A stretch of DNA of 44,936 bases, taken from positions 1 to 44,936 of the forward strand of contig JAGAMG010000055.1 in NCBI GenBank assembly GCA_017624835.1, written 5' to 3'. Of the stretch, positions 25,546 to 33,678 are shown piece by piece. Under the pieces are notes generated by a model. That model had not been told where the DNA came from. It worked only from the letters and a program-made list of their open reading frames with translations, and ran no database searches. Made by a program: the position numbers and the translations under genes. Position 1 is the first letter of the stretch. Each line of letters begins with the position of its first letter. Source of the stretch: Lachnospiraceae bacterium. Its GTDB lineage: Bacteria > Bacillota > Clostridia > Lachnospirales > Lachnospiraceae.

Positions 25546-27416
25546 TGAAAACCAAAGAGACAAAAATGCCTATCAAAAATGTAGTAAAGCTCCACAGCCG
25601 TGCCCTACAGGATATCCATAAAATTTCTCCCGGACTTTTTCCTGCTATGGCAATGGACAGGATTATTAATGCCATAAAGCCCTATGCTGCCATTTATATT
25701 TCCGCCCGACTATTGAATGAATTGACATCCTCACGCAGGGTAGAAGCCATTCGCTTTTGGGTTCTGTGTGCAGTTTTTTCTACTGCCTTTATTGCCTTAT
25801 TGAATGCCTTTGTGGAATATCATAAGAACAGACAGGAAAATATTTTTTTCCAAAAGTACGAAACTCATCTTTTTGCCAAGAAAATGTTTACTATGGATTT
25901 TACGGAAATGGATAAGCAATCCACCCATGACCTTCGTTCCCAAATCAGACAGAACGCCAATTGGATGGGATGGGGCATTTCCCGAACCTTAATTATAATT
26001 TCAAATGCCATAAAAGATGCAACCGGTATTTTGGGTGCAATTGTACTGACCTACAGCCTGTTTACCACTCCCATACCGGACTCTGCCGGAAAACTGACAC
26101 TTTTAAATCATCCCATATTTGTACCGGTACTCTTTGGAGTAATGCTTGGTATCAGCGCATTAGGCGGGTTTTTCCGCGGAAAAGCTTCCTCCTGTTTTGC
26201 CAATTTAGGAAGCGAAGTACGCTTTGCTAACCGCTTATTTACCTTTTACAATAAGCTGGGGAATTTTCTCCATCAGGCTGCTGACATCCGCCTATACAAC
26301 CAGCAGCACATTGCCAACCATTACTTTTTAAACTATATCCTTAGCCCTGACAGCTTCTTTGTAAGAGGCTTCCGTGGGCCGATTGCTCTTTATAAAGGAT
26401 TTGCCGGCTGCGTGTCTGCACTTTTAACAGGTTTCATTTATATTTTTACCTGTGTAAAAGCATGGGCAGGGGCTTTTGGCATTGGCTCTGTTACTCAATA
26501 TGTAGGGGCAGCAACTGCTATGTCCGAAAACCTTTCCTCCCTGATTGGTCTGATGGAGGATTGTCGAACCAATGCAATACACCTGCAAATGACCTATGAT
26601 TTTCTGGATATTCCAAATGCCATGTACCAAGGCAGCCTTACCACAGAAAAACGCTCCGACAGGCAGTATGAAGTGGAATTTAGGAATGTTTCCTTTCGTT
26701 ATCCCGGTGCGGACACTTGGGCACTTCGGCATGTAAATATTAAATTCCGGGTTGGTAGCCGTCTGGCAGTAGTGGGTGAAAACGGCTCCGGCAAGACCAC
26801 CTTTATTAAGCTGCTCTGCCGCCTTTATGACCCACAGGAGGGAGAAATTCTTTTAAACGGAATTGATATCCGCAAGTACAATTATCGGGATTACATGAAT
26901 ATCTTTTCTGTGGTATTTCAGGATTTTCAGTTGGTTTCCCAGCCCTTGGGGACAAACGTGGCAGGCTGCATGAATTATGACAGGGAAAAAGTAACAAAAG
27001 CATTGATAGATGCAGGCTTTGGAGCGCGCCTTACCACCCTGCCGGAGGGGCTGGATACCTATCTTTATAAGGATTTTGGTCAAAACGGTGTGGAGATATC
27101 CGGCGGTGAAGCTCAGAAAATCGCAATTGCAAGAGCATTATACAAGGATGCCCCCTTTATTATCCTGGATGAGCCTACTGCTGCCTTAGACCCCATTGCA
27201 GAAGCTGAAATCTATGCCCAATTTAATCAGATTTCCGGGGATAAAACTGCTATCTATATTAGCCACAGACTGTCCAGTTGTCGGTTCTGTGATGAAATTC
27301 TGGTATTTGACAAGGGGCAGATTGTACAGACAGGAAGCCATGAAAACTTGGTTGCTTTAGAAAACGGAAAATATCATGAGCTTTGGCATGCACAGGCACA
27401 ATACTATACAGAATAG
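25545..27416 (+). CDS. ABC exporter half-transporter, copy 2 subunit B
   Basis: A 623-residue paralogue of copy 1 subunit B with the same layout: six membrane helices and an ATPase with GENGSGKTT, EISGGEAQK, IILDEPTAALDP and SHRL. The ATPase domain is almost the same as in copy 1, with long stretches equal at both protein and DNA level. The membrane domain has diverged to roughly half identity by eye. The transcript ends at a strong bidirectional terminator 7 bases downstream. Confidence 0.93.
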   Translation: MKTKETKMPIKNVVKLHSRALQDIHKISPGLFPAMAMDRIINAIKPYAAIYISARLLNELTSSRRVEAIRFWVLCAVFSTAFIALLNAFVEYHKNRQENIFFQKYETHLFAKKMFTMDFTEMDKQSTHDLRSQIRQNANWMGWGISRTLIIISNAIKDATGILGAIVLTYSLFTTPIPDSAGKLTLLNHPIFVPVLFGVMLGISALGGFFRGKASSCFANLGSEVRFANRLFTFYNKLGNFLHQAADIRLYNQQHIANHYFLNYILSPDSFFVRGFRGPIALYKGFAGCVSALLTGFIYIFTCVKAWAGAFGIGSVTQYVGAATAMSENLSSLIGLMEDCRTNAIHLQMTYDFLDIPNAMYQGSLTTEKRSDRQYEVEFRNVSFRYPGADTWALRHVNIKFRVGSRLAVVGENGSGKTTFIKLLCRLYDPQEGEILLNGIDIRKYNYRDYMNIFSVVFQDFQLVSQPLGTNVAGCMNYDREKVTKALIDAGFGARLTTLPEGLDTYLYKDFGQNGVEISGGEAQKIAIARALYKDAPFIILDEPTAALDPIAEAEIYAQFNQISGDKTAIYISHRLSSCRFCDEILVFDKGQIVQTGSHENLVALENGKYHELWHAQAQYYTE

Positions 27417-27422
27417 CAAAAA

Positions 27423-27449
27423 TCGGGAGCACCATTTCCGTGCTCCCGA
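27423..27449. terminator. Bidirectional terminator between convergent genes
   Basis: TCGGGAGCAC (27423-27432) pairs with GTGCTCCCGA (27440-27449). On the minus strand TTTTT follows at once, and on the plus strand a T-rich stretch follows slightly later. It serves the transporter operon and the small acidic gene. Confidence 0.85.
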
Positions 27450-27468
27450 CCTAATCTTCTACTATTTT

Positions 27469-27732
27469 TTATCCTTCCACAATCAGGTATCTGCCATCGC
27501 CGATATCAAACACTTCATCAGCTTCCAGGATTTCATCGTCCATGGCACCTTCCATGTCAATGCCTTCGTCCTCAAAGAATTCAATAACCTCGTCAACGGA
27601 ATTTACCACTACAGCCATACATTCCTCCAGAAAGTTCTCAGCTTCCTCCAAACTTTCTGCTACCGGCTCAGGAAATAGCTGCAACTGCTTCTTTAAGAAA
27701 CATTCCAATACCGCATCATCAAATTCGTGCAT
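27469..27732 (-). CDS. Small acidic protein of unknown function
   Basis: An 87-residue, strongly acidic protein with more than 30 Asp and Glu residues, no membrane segment and no cysteine pair (one lone Cys at each of two N-terminal positions). It is mostly helical by appearance (ESLEEAENFLEECMAVVVNS) with a short strand-like C-terminus DGRYLIVEG. A GGAGG element precedes the ATG by about seven bases and a terminator follows the stop, so it is a real monocistronic gene. I do not recognise the family; a nucleic-acid mimic or chaperone-like role would be guesswork. Confidence 0.7.
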   Translation of the reverse strand: MHEFDDAVLECFLKKQLQLFPEPVAESLEEAENFLEECMAVVVNSVDEVIEFFEDEGIDMEGAMDDEILEADEVFDIGDGRYLIVEG

Positions 27733-27800
27733 ACGCCCAACCTCCTTTTTTTAATTTATTTAGTACTTTTTTCTCATAATAAAAGATTTACGCTTGCTAG

Positions 27801-28772
27801 TCAAGAGGTGTGTGTACTTTCTAATATTTTATGAAACTCTTCTACAGAAAGCCCACATCGTGCAGCAGCATCCGCTTCAGATAAAATATTATCTTTTACC
27901 AATGAAACTAACGTCATGTAAGTTCCTTTTTCTATACCTTTTTCTATACCTTTTGCCATACCTCTTTTTATAGCCTTTTCCTCAATCATTTCTGATAAAT
28001 TACACATTTTCTGCAAGCCTCCTTCCATTTCTACAGAAGTTGCAATTCCATACTCCTGTTTTAAAATCTGTTTTTTTTCGTTAGGTTCCAATTCATCCGA
28101 CAATAGCGTGCTTAGCAATCCATGAAGCATTGTTCCTGCTGTAAGCTTTTCCTCTCTACCTAGGCATATCATGACAACTTCCAATAAATCATATCGCCCC
28201 TCATCGGATACTTGACCATATACCTCTTCCTTATTCATCTTATACTTTGTTATTTTATATTCCATTTTTTGAGGAACATCCATACATATCCAAATAGAAT
28301 ATACTTTCTTTATATCATTATAATTCCTTGGCGTAAATTCTGTTCCACATTGAGCAGATAATAGTCTCGCACAATAAAATACGGCTCGTGTTACAATATC
28401 ATATCCCGGATAAAAAGATTTCTGAGCCTCAACATTAATAATAAGCTTTACCTGCTCCCCACCAGGAATCATGGCATAAAAACAGATATCATAGGTTATA
28501 GTTCCCTCACCCGGCACAGAGCTTTCAGTATTCATTCCCGAAATTTCCTCCGGCGAGTATCCCGGAAGTACTTTTCTAGTCGAAATTTCCGGCTCCCCCT
28601 CAATACATTCCCGAATCATTTCTATCGAATACTGTTCAAACTCCCTAATAGAATATTTCATAATCCAAGAAAGTATTGTTTTGTCACTTAGAATCTTTTT
28701 AACTTCCGAGTCATACTTACTCTTATCTGCATTCCCTTCAAGTACATTAGAAATGTTTGTGTTTACCTGCAT
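27801..28772 (-). CDS. Rpn-family recombination-promoting nuclease / PD-(D/E)XK transposase-like protein
   Basis: A 323-residue protein of the Rpn/YhgA-like family. These are PD-(D/E)XK nucleases that nick DNA and promote RecA-independent recombination. The core is seen as ITYDICFYAMIPGGEQVKLI followed by INVEAQKSFYPGYDI, giving the D...ExQ catalytic pattern. The C-terminus carries a KGIEKGIEKG repeat, typical of these proteins and prone to length change. The start at 28772 follows GGGAGG; the frame extends upstream to 28871 without a ribosome site. Such genes are often present in many scattered copies in Lachnospiraceae. Confidence 0.85.
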   Translation of the reverse strand: MQVNTNISNVLEGNADKSKYDSEVKKILSDKTILSWIMKYSIREFEQYSIEMIRECIEGEPEISTRKVLPGYSPEEISGMNTESSVPGEGTITYDICFYAMIPGGEQVKLIINVEAQKSFYPGYDIVTRAVFYCARLLSAQCGTEFTPRNYNDIKKVYSIWICMDVPQKMEYKITKYKMNKEEVYGQVSDEGRYDLLEVVMICLGREEKLTAGTMLHGLLSTLLSDELEPNEKKQILKQEYGIATSVEMEGGLQKMCNLSEMIEEKAIKRGMAKGIEKGIEKGTYMTLVSLVKDNILSEADAAARCGLSVEEFHKILESTHTS

Positions 28773-28879
28773 TTTTCCTCCCTTTTTACACTTCTCCTTT
28801 GCACATCCATCCTTTTTCCCTTTATATAATATCCCTATTTTTATATTATCATCATTCTTATCATGATTCAATGACGTAA

Positions 28880-29908
28880 TTATAGGTCATTTCTGAAATA
28901 TTCACACATCCACTCCAAAAACACTTCCCCTTCTTCAAACTGCGGAAAATGCGCTGATTCTTGAAATAAAACAAATTCTTTTCCCTGAGGACAGTTTAAA
29001 CTGTCCAAATATGCTTTTGCGGCCTCCGGTGATGTCATACTATCATACTTCCCCATCAAAAAATAAACCGGCACATTTAATTCCGTAACACTGTCCGTTA
29101 GTGGATTATCGGAGGATTCCTTCAGCAATGCATCCTGATACAAATAGGTAGCTGTATATAAACGTATGGTATCCAGTAAATTATATTCCGGTCGCAGCAG
29201 AAATCCTTCCAGATAATCCATATTATCATCTATTTTTCTAGCTGCAAATCCATATTTTCTCACATAATGTCTTGGAGTAAGTATCTCTTTTCTTTTGATG
29301 GATTCTTCCAAGGACTTTAAATAATTCACATCTGATGTATTTCCCATCTCTTCTGCTGCGGATATACATTTGTTCAGACTATCCAATTCACTTTCCACCT
29401 TATTGGATACTTGCCCGATACCAATGTATGCCTGATACAACTCCGGCTTCTGTGATGCTGCACGGGTTGCTATGTATGTGCCATAAGAATGCCCTGCCAA
29501 TATGACCTGCTCCTGCCCTAAATATCCTGCAATATATTCTGTAAGAGCAATTAAATCCTCTACATGAGTATTAACCGTAACTTCTGAATAATCATGAAAG
29601 AATTGGTAGGATTTACCACTCCCCCTCTGGTCATAGTGAACAATAGTAAATTTTTCTTCCCATTCCTTCTGATACTTAACTACATAGGGAATTTCCGACC
29701 AACAGGGGCCTCCATGTACAAATAAAAGAATGGGATTCTTTTTATCACATCCTCTTATCATTATTTGAAGATTTTCTCCATTGATTTCTACTTTCCGAAG
29801 TTCACTAATACTGTTTTCACCTTTGATTTTAGGCGTCCATGTGGGAAATAGTAAACCTACAACTATCAAAATAAGCAATAGGATACCGAATTTTTTCTTT
29901 TTCTTCAT
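28880..29908 (-). CDS. Membrane-anchored alpha/beta hydrolase, proline-iminopeptidase type
   Basis: A 342-residue serine hydrolase with an N-terminal anchor (KKKKKFGILLLILIVVGLLFP), so the enzyme faces the outside. The oxyanion segment LFVHGGPCWSEIPY (HGGP, as in prolyl iminopeptidases), the DQRGSGKS block, and the nucleophile elbow ILAGHSYGTYIA are present. The acid is in FLMGKYDSMTSP and the His in FQESAHFPQF. The ATG overlaps the stop of the S66 peptidase gene by one base, so they are translationally coupled. It probably cleaves N-terminal residues from peptides or an ester substrate. Confidence 0.87.
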   Translation of the reverse strand: MKKKKKFGILLLILIVVGLLFPTWTPKIKGENSISELRKVEINGENLQIMIRGCDKKNPILLFVHGGPCWSEIPYVVKYQKEWEEKFTIVHYDQRGSGKSYQFFHDYSEVTVNTHVEDLIALTEYIAGYLGQEQVILAGHSYGTYIATRAASQKPELYQAYIGIGQVSNKVESELDSLNKCISAAEEMGNTSDVNYLKSLEESIKRKEILTPRHYVRKYGFAARKIDDNMDYLEGFLLRPEYNLLDTIRLYTATYLYQDALLKESSDNPLTDSVTELNVPVYFLMGKYDSMTSPEAAKAYLDSLNCPQGKEFVLFQESAHFPQFEEGEVFLEWMCEYFRNDL

Positions 29909-30948
29909 TACTCCTCCGTGGCAGCTTCCAGCAAGGTAAATCTCTTATTCTCGCAATCTATCTCATACTGTAACCCTAAAGGGAAAACACCGATTGGGTA
30001 AGCATGTCCCACATTGACATTATATAGGATTGGTAAGTCAGGTAAATTTGCCTCCACTCCAACAATCTGCTTATACACTCCCTTATACTTCTCCACCTTC
30101 TCTTCCACTGCCGGCTTTCCTACTACAATTCCTTTAATCACATGCAAAATTCCCTGAGCATGTAGATTTCTCAAAAACCAACTCAATACCATTTCCGGCA
30201 TATCTACCTCACTGGTTTCCAAAAGCAATATTTTCCCCTGCCACTCTTCAAGCGATGGCCACAAGGAGGTTCCAAGCAATTCCGGGAACACATCAATACA
30301 ACCGCCCAGCAATTCTCCCCTCACTTTTCCGGCGCCTTGTAAAATTTCATATCCACTGTTGGGATGGCGTGGGGTGCTTATTCCCATATTTTCTTCTTTC
30401 CACCACACCTTATCTTTTTCATAACTGCAAAAATCACTGCTTAAGATTTCAAATCGCTCCTGCGGATAAAACAGCATCGCTTCCATAGCCTGCTTTGTAT
30501 ATTCATTGATGGACACATACTCTGCAATATTATTCATTACAGATAATCCATAATAAGACACAATCCCTGCCTTGTACATCATAAAATGATTGGTTGTAGA
30601 ATCGGAAAACCCTGTAAATATCTTTGGATTATTCTGCAATACTTCAAAGTCAATATATGGCAAAAGCCTGATAGCATCGTCTCCCCCAATGGCATTAAAT
30701 ACGGCTCTGATTTCAGGGTTACGAAAGGCATCCATCAAATCCCGGGCTCTTGCTTCCGGGTGCTGATACAAGTAATCAATTCCTTTTAATGCATTGGGCA
30801 TTGCCACCACTTGCAAGCCATAGTCTTCCTCTAATCGCTTCTTTGCCAGTTCATATTTGTGAATAAACATTTTCTCACCAAGCATACCTCGGGATAAGGA
30901 AACAATGGCAACTTTGTCACCTTTTTTTAATCTTTTGGGTTTTATCAT
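29908..30948 (-). CDS. Peptidase S66 (LD-carboxypeptidase / MccF-like)
   Basis: A 346-residue serine peptidase of family S66. LdcA members trim murein tetrapeptides, and MccF members inactivate microcin C-like peptidyl nucleotides. The nucleophile is S115 in FTGFSDSTTNHF, the Glu lies in ILLLETSEVDMPE, and the His in YNVNVGHAYPIGVFPLG. No signal peptide is present, so it acts in the cytosol. The neighbouring HAD phosphatase and external hydrolase form an operon with it. The sequence block NPKIFTGFSD and the WFLRNL segment look more MccF-like than LdcA-like, but by eye this is a modest preference. Confidence 0.88.
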   Translation of the reverse strand: MIKPKRLKKGDKVAIVSLSRGMLGEKMFIHKYELAKKRLEEDYGLQVVAMPNALKGIDYLYQHPEARARDLMDAFRNPEIRAVFNAIGGDDAIRLLPYIDFEVLQNNPKIFTGFSDSTTNHFMMYKAGIVSYYGLSVMNNIAEYVSINEYTKQAMEAMLFYPQERFEILSSDFCSYEKDKVWWKEENMGISTPRHPNSGYEILQGAGKVRGELLGGCIDVFPELLGTSLWPSLEEWQGKILLLETSEVDMPEMVLSWFLRNLHAQGILHVIKGIVVGKPAVEEKVEKYKGVYKQIVGVEANLPDLPILYNVNVGHAYPIGVFPLGLQYEIDCENKRFTLLEAATEE

Positions 30949-30974
30949 GGTGTTCCTCCCGCAAATTCTGTTTT

Positions 30975-31661
30975 TTATGTAATAATATCAAATAAATCTG
31001 TAAGCTGTTCACAGCAGGTCTTTCCGGCTTCCCTGTTATGAACCAGAATAGGCGTCATTCCTGCTTCCAATCCTCCTTGGTAATCTGTCACTGGATTATC
31101 ACCAATCATATATTTTATTTGAGGATTCCCTGCGTTTAATAGAGAATATTCGTAAATTTCCTTTCGTGGTTTCTCATATCCAACACTGGCAGAAAGAAAA
31201 TATCCTGATATTTCAGTATCAAGTCCAAGTCGTTCAAACACCTTCCCCAGCTCAGGAAAATTATTAGAAATAATATAATTCTCATAGCCTTTTTCTTTAA
31301 AATAATGCAATACCGTCTTGGCATAGGGATATGCTTCATATTCAAATGTGACAACATTCTCCCGAAAAGAGTTGCAAATAGAGGTAATGTCAGACTTATC
31401 TACTCCATGTTCTTCGCAGAACAGACGAATTTCCCCTAATAATTCCGCCCACCACTCTTCTCCATTTTTATCAGAATGATTCTTCTCGGGCACATACCAA
31501 GAGCATACACTTCTCATTAAATCCTTGGCATCCTTTTCTTCTAAGGAATATCCATGCTTTTCGAAAGCTCTTACCAGCGAACTTTTGAAAGACTCATTTC
31601 CGTACAACAGGGTTCCGTCACTGTCCCAAAAAATTGCTTTTTTTTGTATTTCCATAGGCAT
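30975..31661 (-). CDS. HAD-superfamily hydrolase
   Basis: A HAD phosphatase of about 228 residues with a C1-type helical cap. Motif I is AIFWDSDGTLLY (nucleophile and acid Asp), motif II is YIISNNF, the Lys is in VGYEKPRKEIY, and motif III is YMIGDNPVTDYQGGLEAG. Three closely spaced ATGs (31667, 31661, 31655) compete; 31661 has AAGGGA at a good distance. It is the first gene of the operon with the S66 peptidase and the anchored hydrolase and sits 25 bases behind a promoter that contains a palindrome. Substrate unknown, probably a small phosphate ester. Confidence 0.88.
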   Translation of the reverse strand: MPMEIQKKAIFWDSDGTLLYGNESFKSSLVRAFEKHGYSLEEKDAKDLMRSVCSWYVPEKNHSDKNGEEWWAELLGEIRLFCEEHGVDKSDITSICNSFRENVVTFEYEAYPYAKTVLHYFKEKGYENYIISNNFPELGKVFERLGLDTEISGYFLSASVGYEKPRKEIYEYSLLNAGNPQIKYMIGDNPVTDYQGGLEAGMTPILVHNREAGKTCCEQLTDLFDIIT

Positions 31662-31690
31662 CTCCATTCCCTTAAAATCGTATATTACTC

Positions 31691-31719
31691 ATTATAAAGT
31701 ACACTTTATAAATACACAA
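31691..31719 (-). promoter_or_regulatory. Promoter with internal palindrome, HAD-S66-hydrolase operon
   Basis: On the minus strand TTGTGT (31714-31719), 17 bases, TATAAT (31691-31696). The palindrome TATAAAGT-AC-ACTTTATA (31693-31710) fills the spacer and touches the -10, so a bound repressor would block RNA polymerase. Confidence 0.68.
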
Positions 31720-31750
31720 TAATATTTCATAATCTACCTATCTCTCACCC

Positions 31751-31779
31751 TTGACAGAACTATTTCTACATGTTATTTT
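31751..31779 (+). promoter_or_regulatory. Strong promoter of a candidate small RNA
   Basis: TTGACA (31751-31756), 17 bases, TATTTT (31774-31779) with extended TGT. No plus-strand gene follows within 750 bases; only a self-complementary region ending in a T-run does. Confidence 0.68.
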
Positions 31780-31785
31780 GTTTAT

Positions 31786-31849
31786 ATAAAACTTTGGGTC
31801 TCTTTTAAGATCGTCCTATTGGACGGACTGAGCAACTCAAAGTTTTTTA
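31786..31849 (+). ncRNA. Candidate small structured RNA
   Basis: Predicted RNA of about 64 bases. ACTTTGGGT (31791-31799) pairs with ACTCAAAGT (31835-31843, one wobble), CTC with GAG inside it, and CGTCC-TATT-GGACG (31812-31825) forms the apical hairpin. TTTTTT follows the outer stem, so the molecule is its own terminator. The reverse strand folds equally and ends TTTTATAT, so it can also terminate the convergent LPD3-like gene. Whether it is an RNA with a function or merely a terminator behind an orphan promoter cannot be told. Confidence 0.5.
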
Positions 31850-32299
31850 TTTCTCATCAATATTATGTATCCAAAAATGATTGGAACCCACTTTTTTCTT
31901 TATGGAAATGCGTACTCCCACTTTTTTATCGTCTATAGCTATTTCATTTCCAATATAAGCATATCTATAGCCAGCTTCATCGTGTGAATTTACTGCATCT
32001 ATATCTATAATATAACCCGTTTTGATAAGCTCTGGTAAATATCTAATTGTAGCAACCTTAAACTGCTTCAATTTTTTAGGCAGTGTCTGAAAACGATTCC
32101 CATTCCCAATAGTTTCTCTAATCCCCTTTGAAGTAATCCTTACTGCTATATTTGATTCCGTATTTACCACCTCATTTTGCTCAAAATAATTCTGTTCTCT
32201 GAGCACTTGCAATATTTCCTTTTGAACTCCAATATAATCATTCCATTTTCCCTCCAGATTATATATGGACAATTCTTGCTCCATACAAATACTTTCCAT
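31847..32299 (-). CDS. Probable LPD3-domain protein
   Basis: A 150-residue protein with AGGAGA seven bases before its ATG. The C-terminal 95 residues (VRITSKGIRETIGNGNRF, then KQFKVATIRYLPELIKTG, YRYAYIGNEIAID, and KKVGVRISIKKKVG) resemble the LPD3-type domain found in large polyvalent phage and conjugative-element proteins. Those domains are thought to be related to BECR-fold nucleases. Here the domain stands alone with a 45-residue N-terminal extension. Nuclease activity is not shown by any motif I can name with certainty. It may be a remnant of a mobile element. Confidence 0.5.
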   Translation of the reverse strand: MESICMEQELSIYNLEGKWNDYIGVQKEILQVLREQNYFEQNEVVNTESNIAVRITSKGIRETIGNGNRFQTLPKKLKQFKVATIRYLPELIKTGYIIDIDAVNSHDEAGYRYAYIGNEIAIDDKKVGVRISIKKKVGSNHFWIHNIDEK

Positions 32300-32445
32300 A
32301 CAATCTCTCCTTCATATTCAATTATTTCATTTATACTTGGAATTTTGGGCGAACGCCTAGACCAAGTTGAAAAGCAAATGCTTTAAGATATGGTACATTA
32401 TAATCGCCAACGTATTTTTTTGCAATACCTAAAACCTCTAAATGC

Positions 32446-32474
32446 TTGAAAAACTCAACACTTTATGGTAAAAT
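32446..32474 (+). promoter_or_regulatory. Sigma-A promoter of the flagellin-like gene
   Basis: TTGAAA (32446-32451), 17 bases, TAAAAT (32469-32474). No sigma-28 (SigD) promoter pattern, the usual driver of flagellin, was found upstream. Confidence 0.65.
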
Positions 32475-32537
32475 ATGGGTGAAAATATACCTTGTTGTTT
32501 TAATACATTTCACATAGCTTGTGAAAGGAGGATTCAT

Positions 32538-33287
32538 ATGAGTATATCAGGAATACAGTCACAGAATACATATACCGCATTGGCTAGTGGCTATAGAATA
32601 AATAGCGCCGCTGATGACGCAGCAGGATTATCAATTAGTGAGAAGCTTACAGCCCAAGAAAACGGATATAACGTCGCTTCTAGGAACGCTCAGGACGGCA
32701 TCAGCTTAATTAATGTAACCGATGGAGCCCTTTCCGGTATGCAGGATTCCCTCCAACGGATTCATGAGCTTGCAGTAAAGTCTATGAATGGTTTCTATTC
32801 CGATTCCGACAGGGGTGCTATTCAAGCAGAAATTGATCAATTGAAGCAATCCATTCAGGCAACCGCAAAGGGTACTACCTTTAATACCCTGAAGCCTTTG
32901 GATGGCAGTATGGCAGATATTCAATTAGCAACCAATCCTGAAGGAGGCGGATTGGAGATTCAGTTGGAAAACTCTACATTGGAATCATTAGGAATTGCTG
33001 ATTTTGACGTAACCGGTGATTTCAACCTTGACGATATCAAGAATGCTATGGAAAAGATTAGTAAAGCCAGAAGCGGTCTTGGCGCACAGTCTAATGCATT
33101 GGAGCACACCATTAGAAATAATGATTATACCAGTTATAATACCACCGCTGCCAATAGCAGATTAAAAGATACCGATTACGGCGAAGAAATCATTAAGAGG
33201 AACCGCGACAAGCTCCTTCAAAACTATCGCATTTTTGGTATTAAAGCCAAGAAAGAAGCAGATGCCGGAATATTACAGTTATTCTAA
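32538..33287 (+). CDS. Short orphan flagellin
   Basis: A 249-residue flagellin-like protein. The N-terminal core has ASGYRINSAADDAAGLSISE and NAQDGISLINVTDGALSGMQ; the C-terminal core has GAQSNALEHTIRN and SRLKDTDYGEEIIKRNRDKL. The first about 28 residues of standard flagellin (the MRINHNISALNT type) are replaced by a short MSISGIQSQNTYTA, and the very C-terminus (RIFGIKAKKEADAGILQLF) is altered. The D2/D3 variable region is almost absent. No other flagellar gene is in the window. A perfect AAAGGAGG site precedes the ATG and a strong terminator follows. It may be a secreted or minor filament protein. Confidence 0.85.
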   Translation: MSISGIQSQNTYTALASGYRINSAADDAAGLSISEKLTAQENGYNVASRNAQDGISLINVTDGALSGMQDSLQRIHELAVKSMNGFYSDSDRGAIQAEIDQLKQSIQATAKGTTFNTLKPLDGSMADIQLATNPEGGGLEIQLENSTLESLGIADFDVTGDFNLDDIKNAMEKISKARSGLGAQSNALEHTIRNNDYTSYNTTAANSRLKDTDYGEEIIKRNRDKLLQNYRIFGIKAKKEADAGILQLF

Positions 33288-33293
33288 AGTAGA

Positions 33294-33338
33294 AAAACAG
33301 GGAAATAGTCTCCTACGTTATGGACATTTCCCTGTTTT
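33294..33338. terminator. Bidirectional terminator
   Basis: AAAACAGGGAAAT (33294-33306) pairs perfectly with ATTTCCCTGTTTT (33326-33338). It serves the flagellin gene and the convergent small gene. Confidence 0.9.
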
Positions 33339-33345
33339 ATTACTT

Positions 33346-33570
33346 TCATTTTGCTAGACGTACATAATCACCCACTTTATCTATTTTAATACCCTTAAGG
33401 ATAAGTGAAACTGTTTCCAGATACCACTCTGGAATTTCTCCCTTAAAAGAGTAATGTGTTGGGCTGCCCACTTCAAATATATTTCCCAATTCATCTCGAA
33501 GTATGTTCCCTATTTCAATAAACACTTCTTCGTATACATCAATAAATTTTCTCCGTATTTGCATATTCAT
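33346..33570 (-). CDS. Small hypothetical protein
   Basis: A 74-residue protein, MNMQIRRKFIDVYEEVFIEI at its start, then GNILRDELGNIFEVGS and IPEWYLETVSLILKGIKI. GGAAGGATA precedes the ATG by a suitable distance, and a shared terminator lies after the stop. It looks alpha/beta and soluble. I do not recognise the family. It stands among other small unknown proteins of an accessory region. Confidence 0.55.
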   Translation of the reverse strand: MNMQIRRKFIDVYEEVFIEIGNILRDELGNIFEVGSPTHYSFKGEIPEWYLETVSLILKGIKIDKVGDYVRLAK

Positions 33571-33678
33571 TATCCTTCCGATAAAGTTTTAAAATATCTG
33601 CCACACACACTAATGTATCCTTTGATTAAAAAATTGGCAAACCATATGCCATAGCTTAAGATTTTCCTATAATCTCCG

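Noticed and set aside
20014-27416. Lantibiotic or bacteriocin export-immunity cluster
   Set aside because: No peptidase C39 domain, no precursor peptide with double-glycine leader and no modification enzyme were seen nearby.
27801-28772. Rpn-like protein as evidence of an active transposon
   Set aside because: No flanking inverted repeats or target-site duplications could be identified; the family functions as a nuclease without classical ends.
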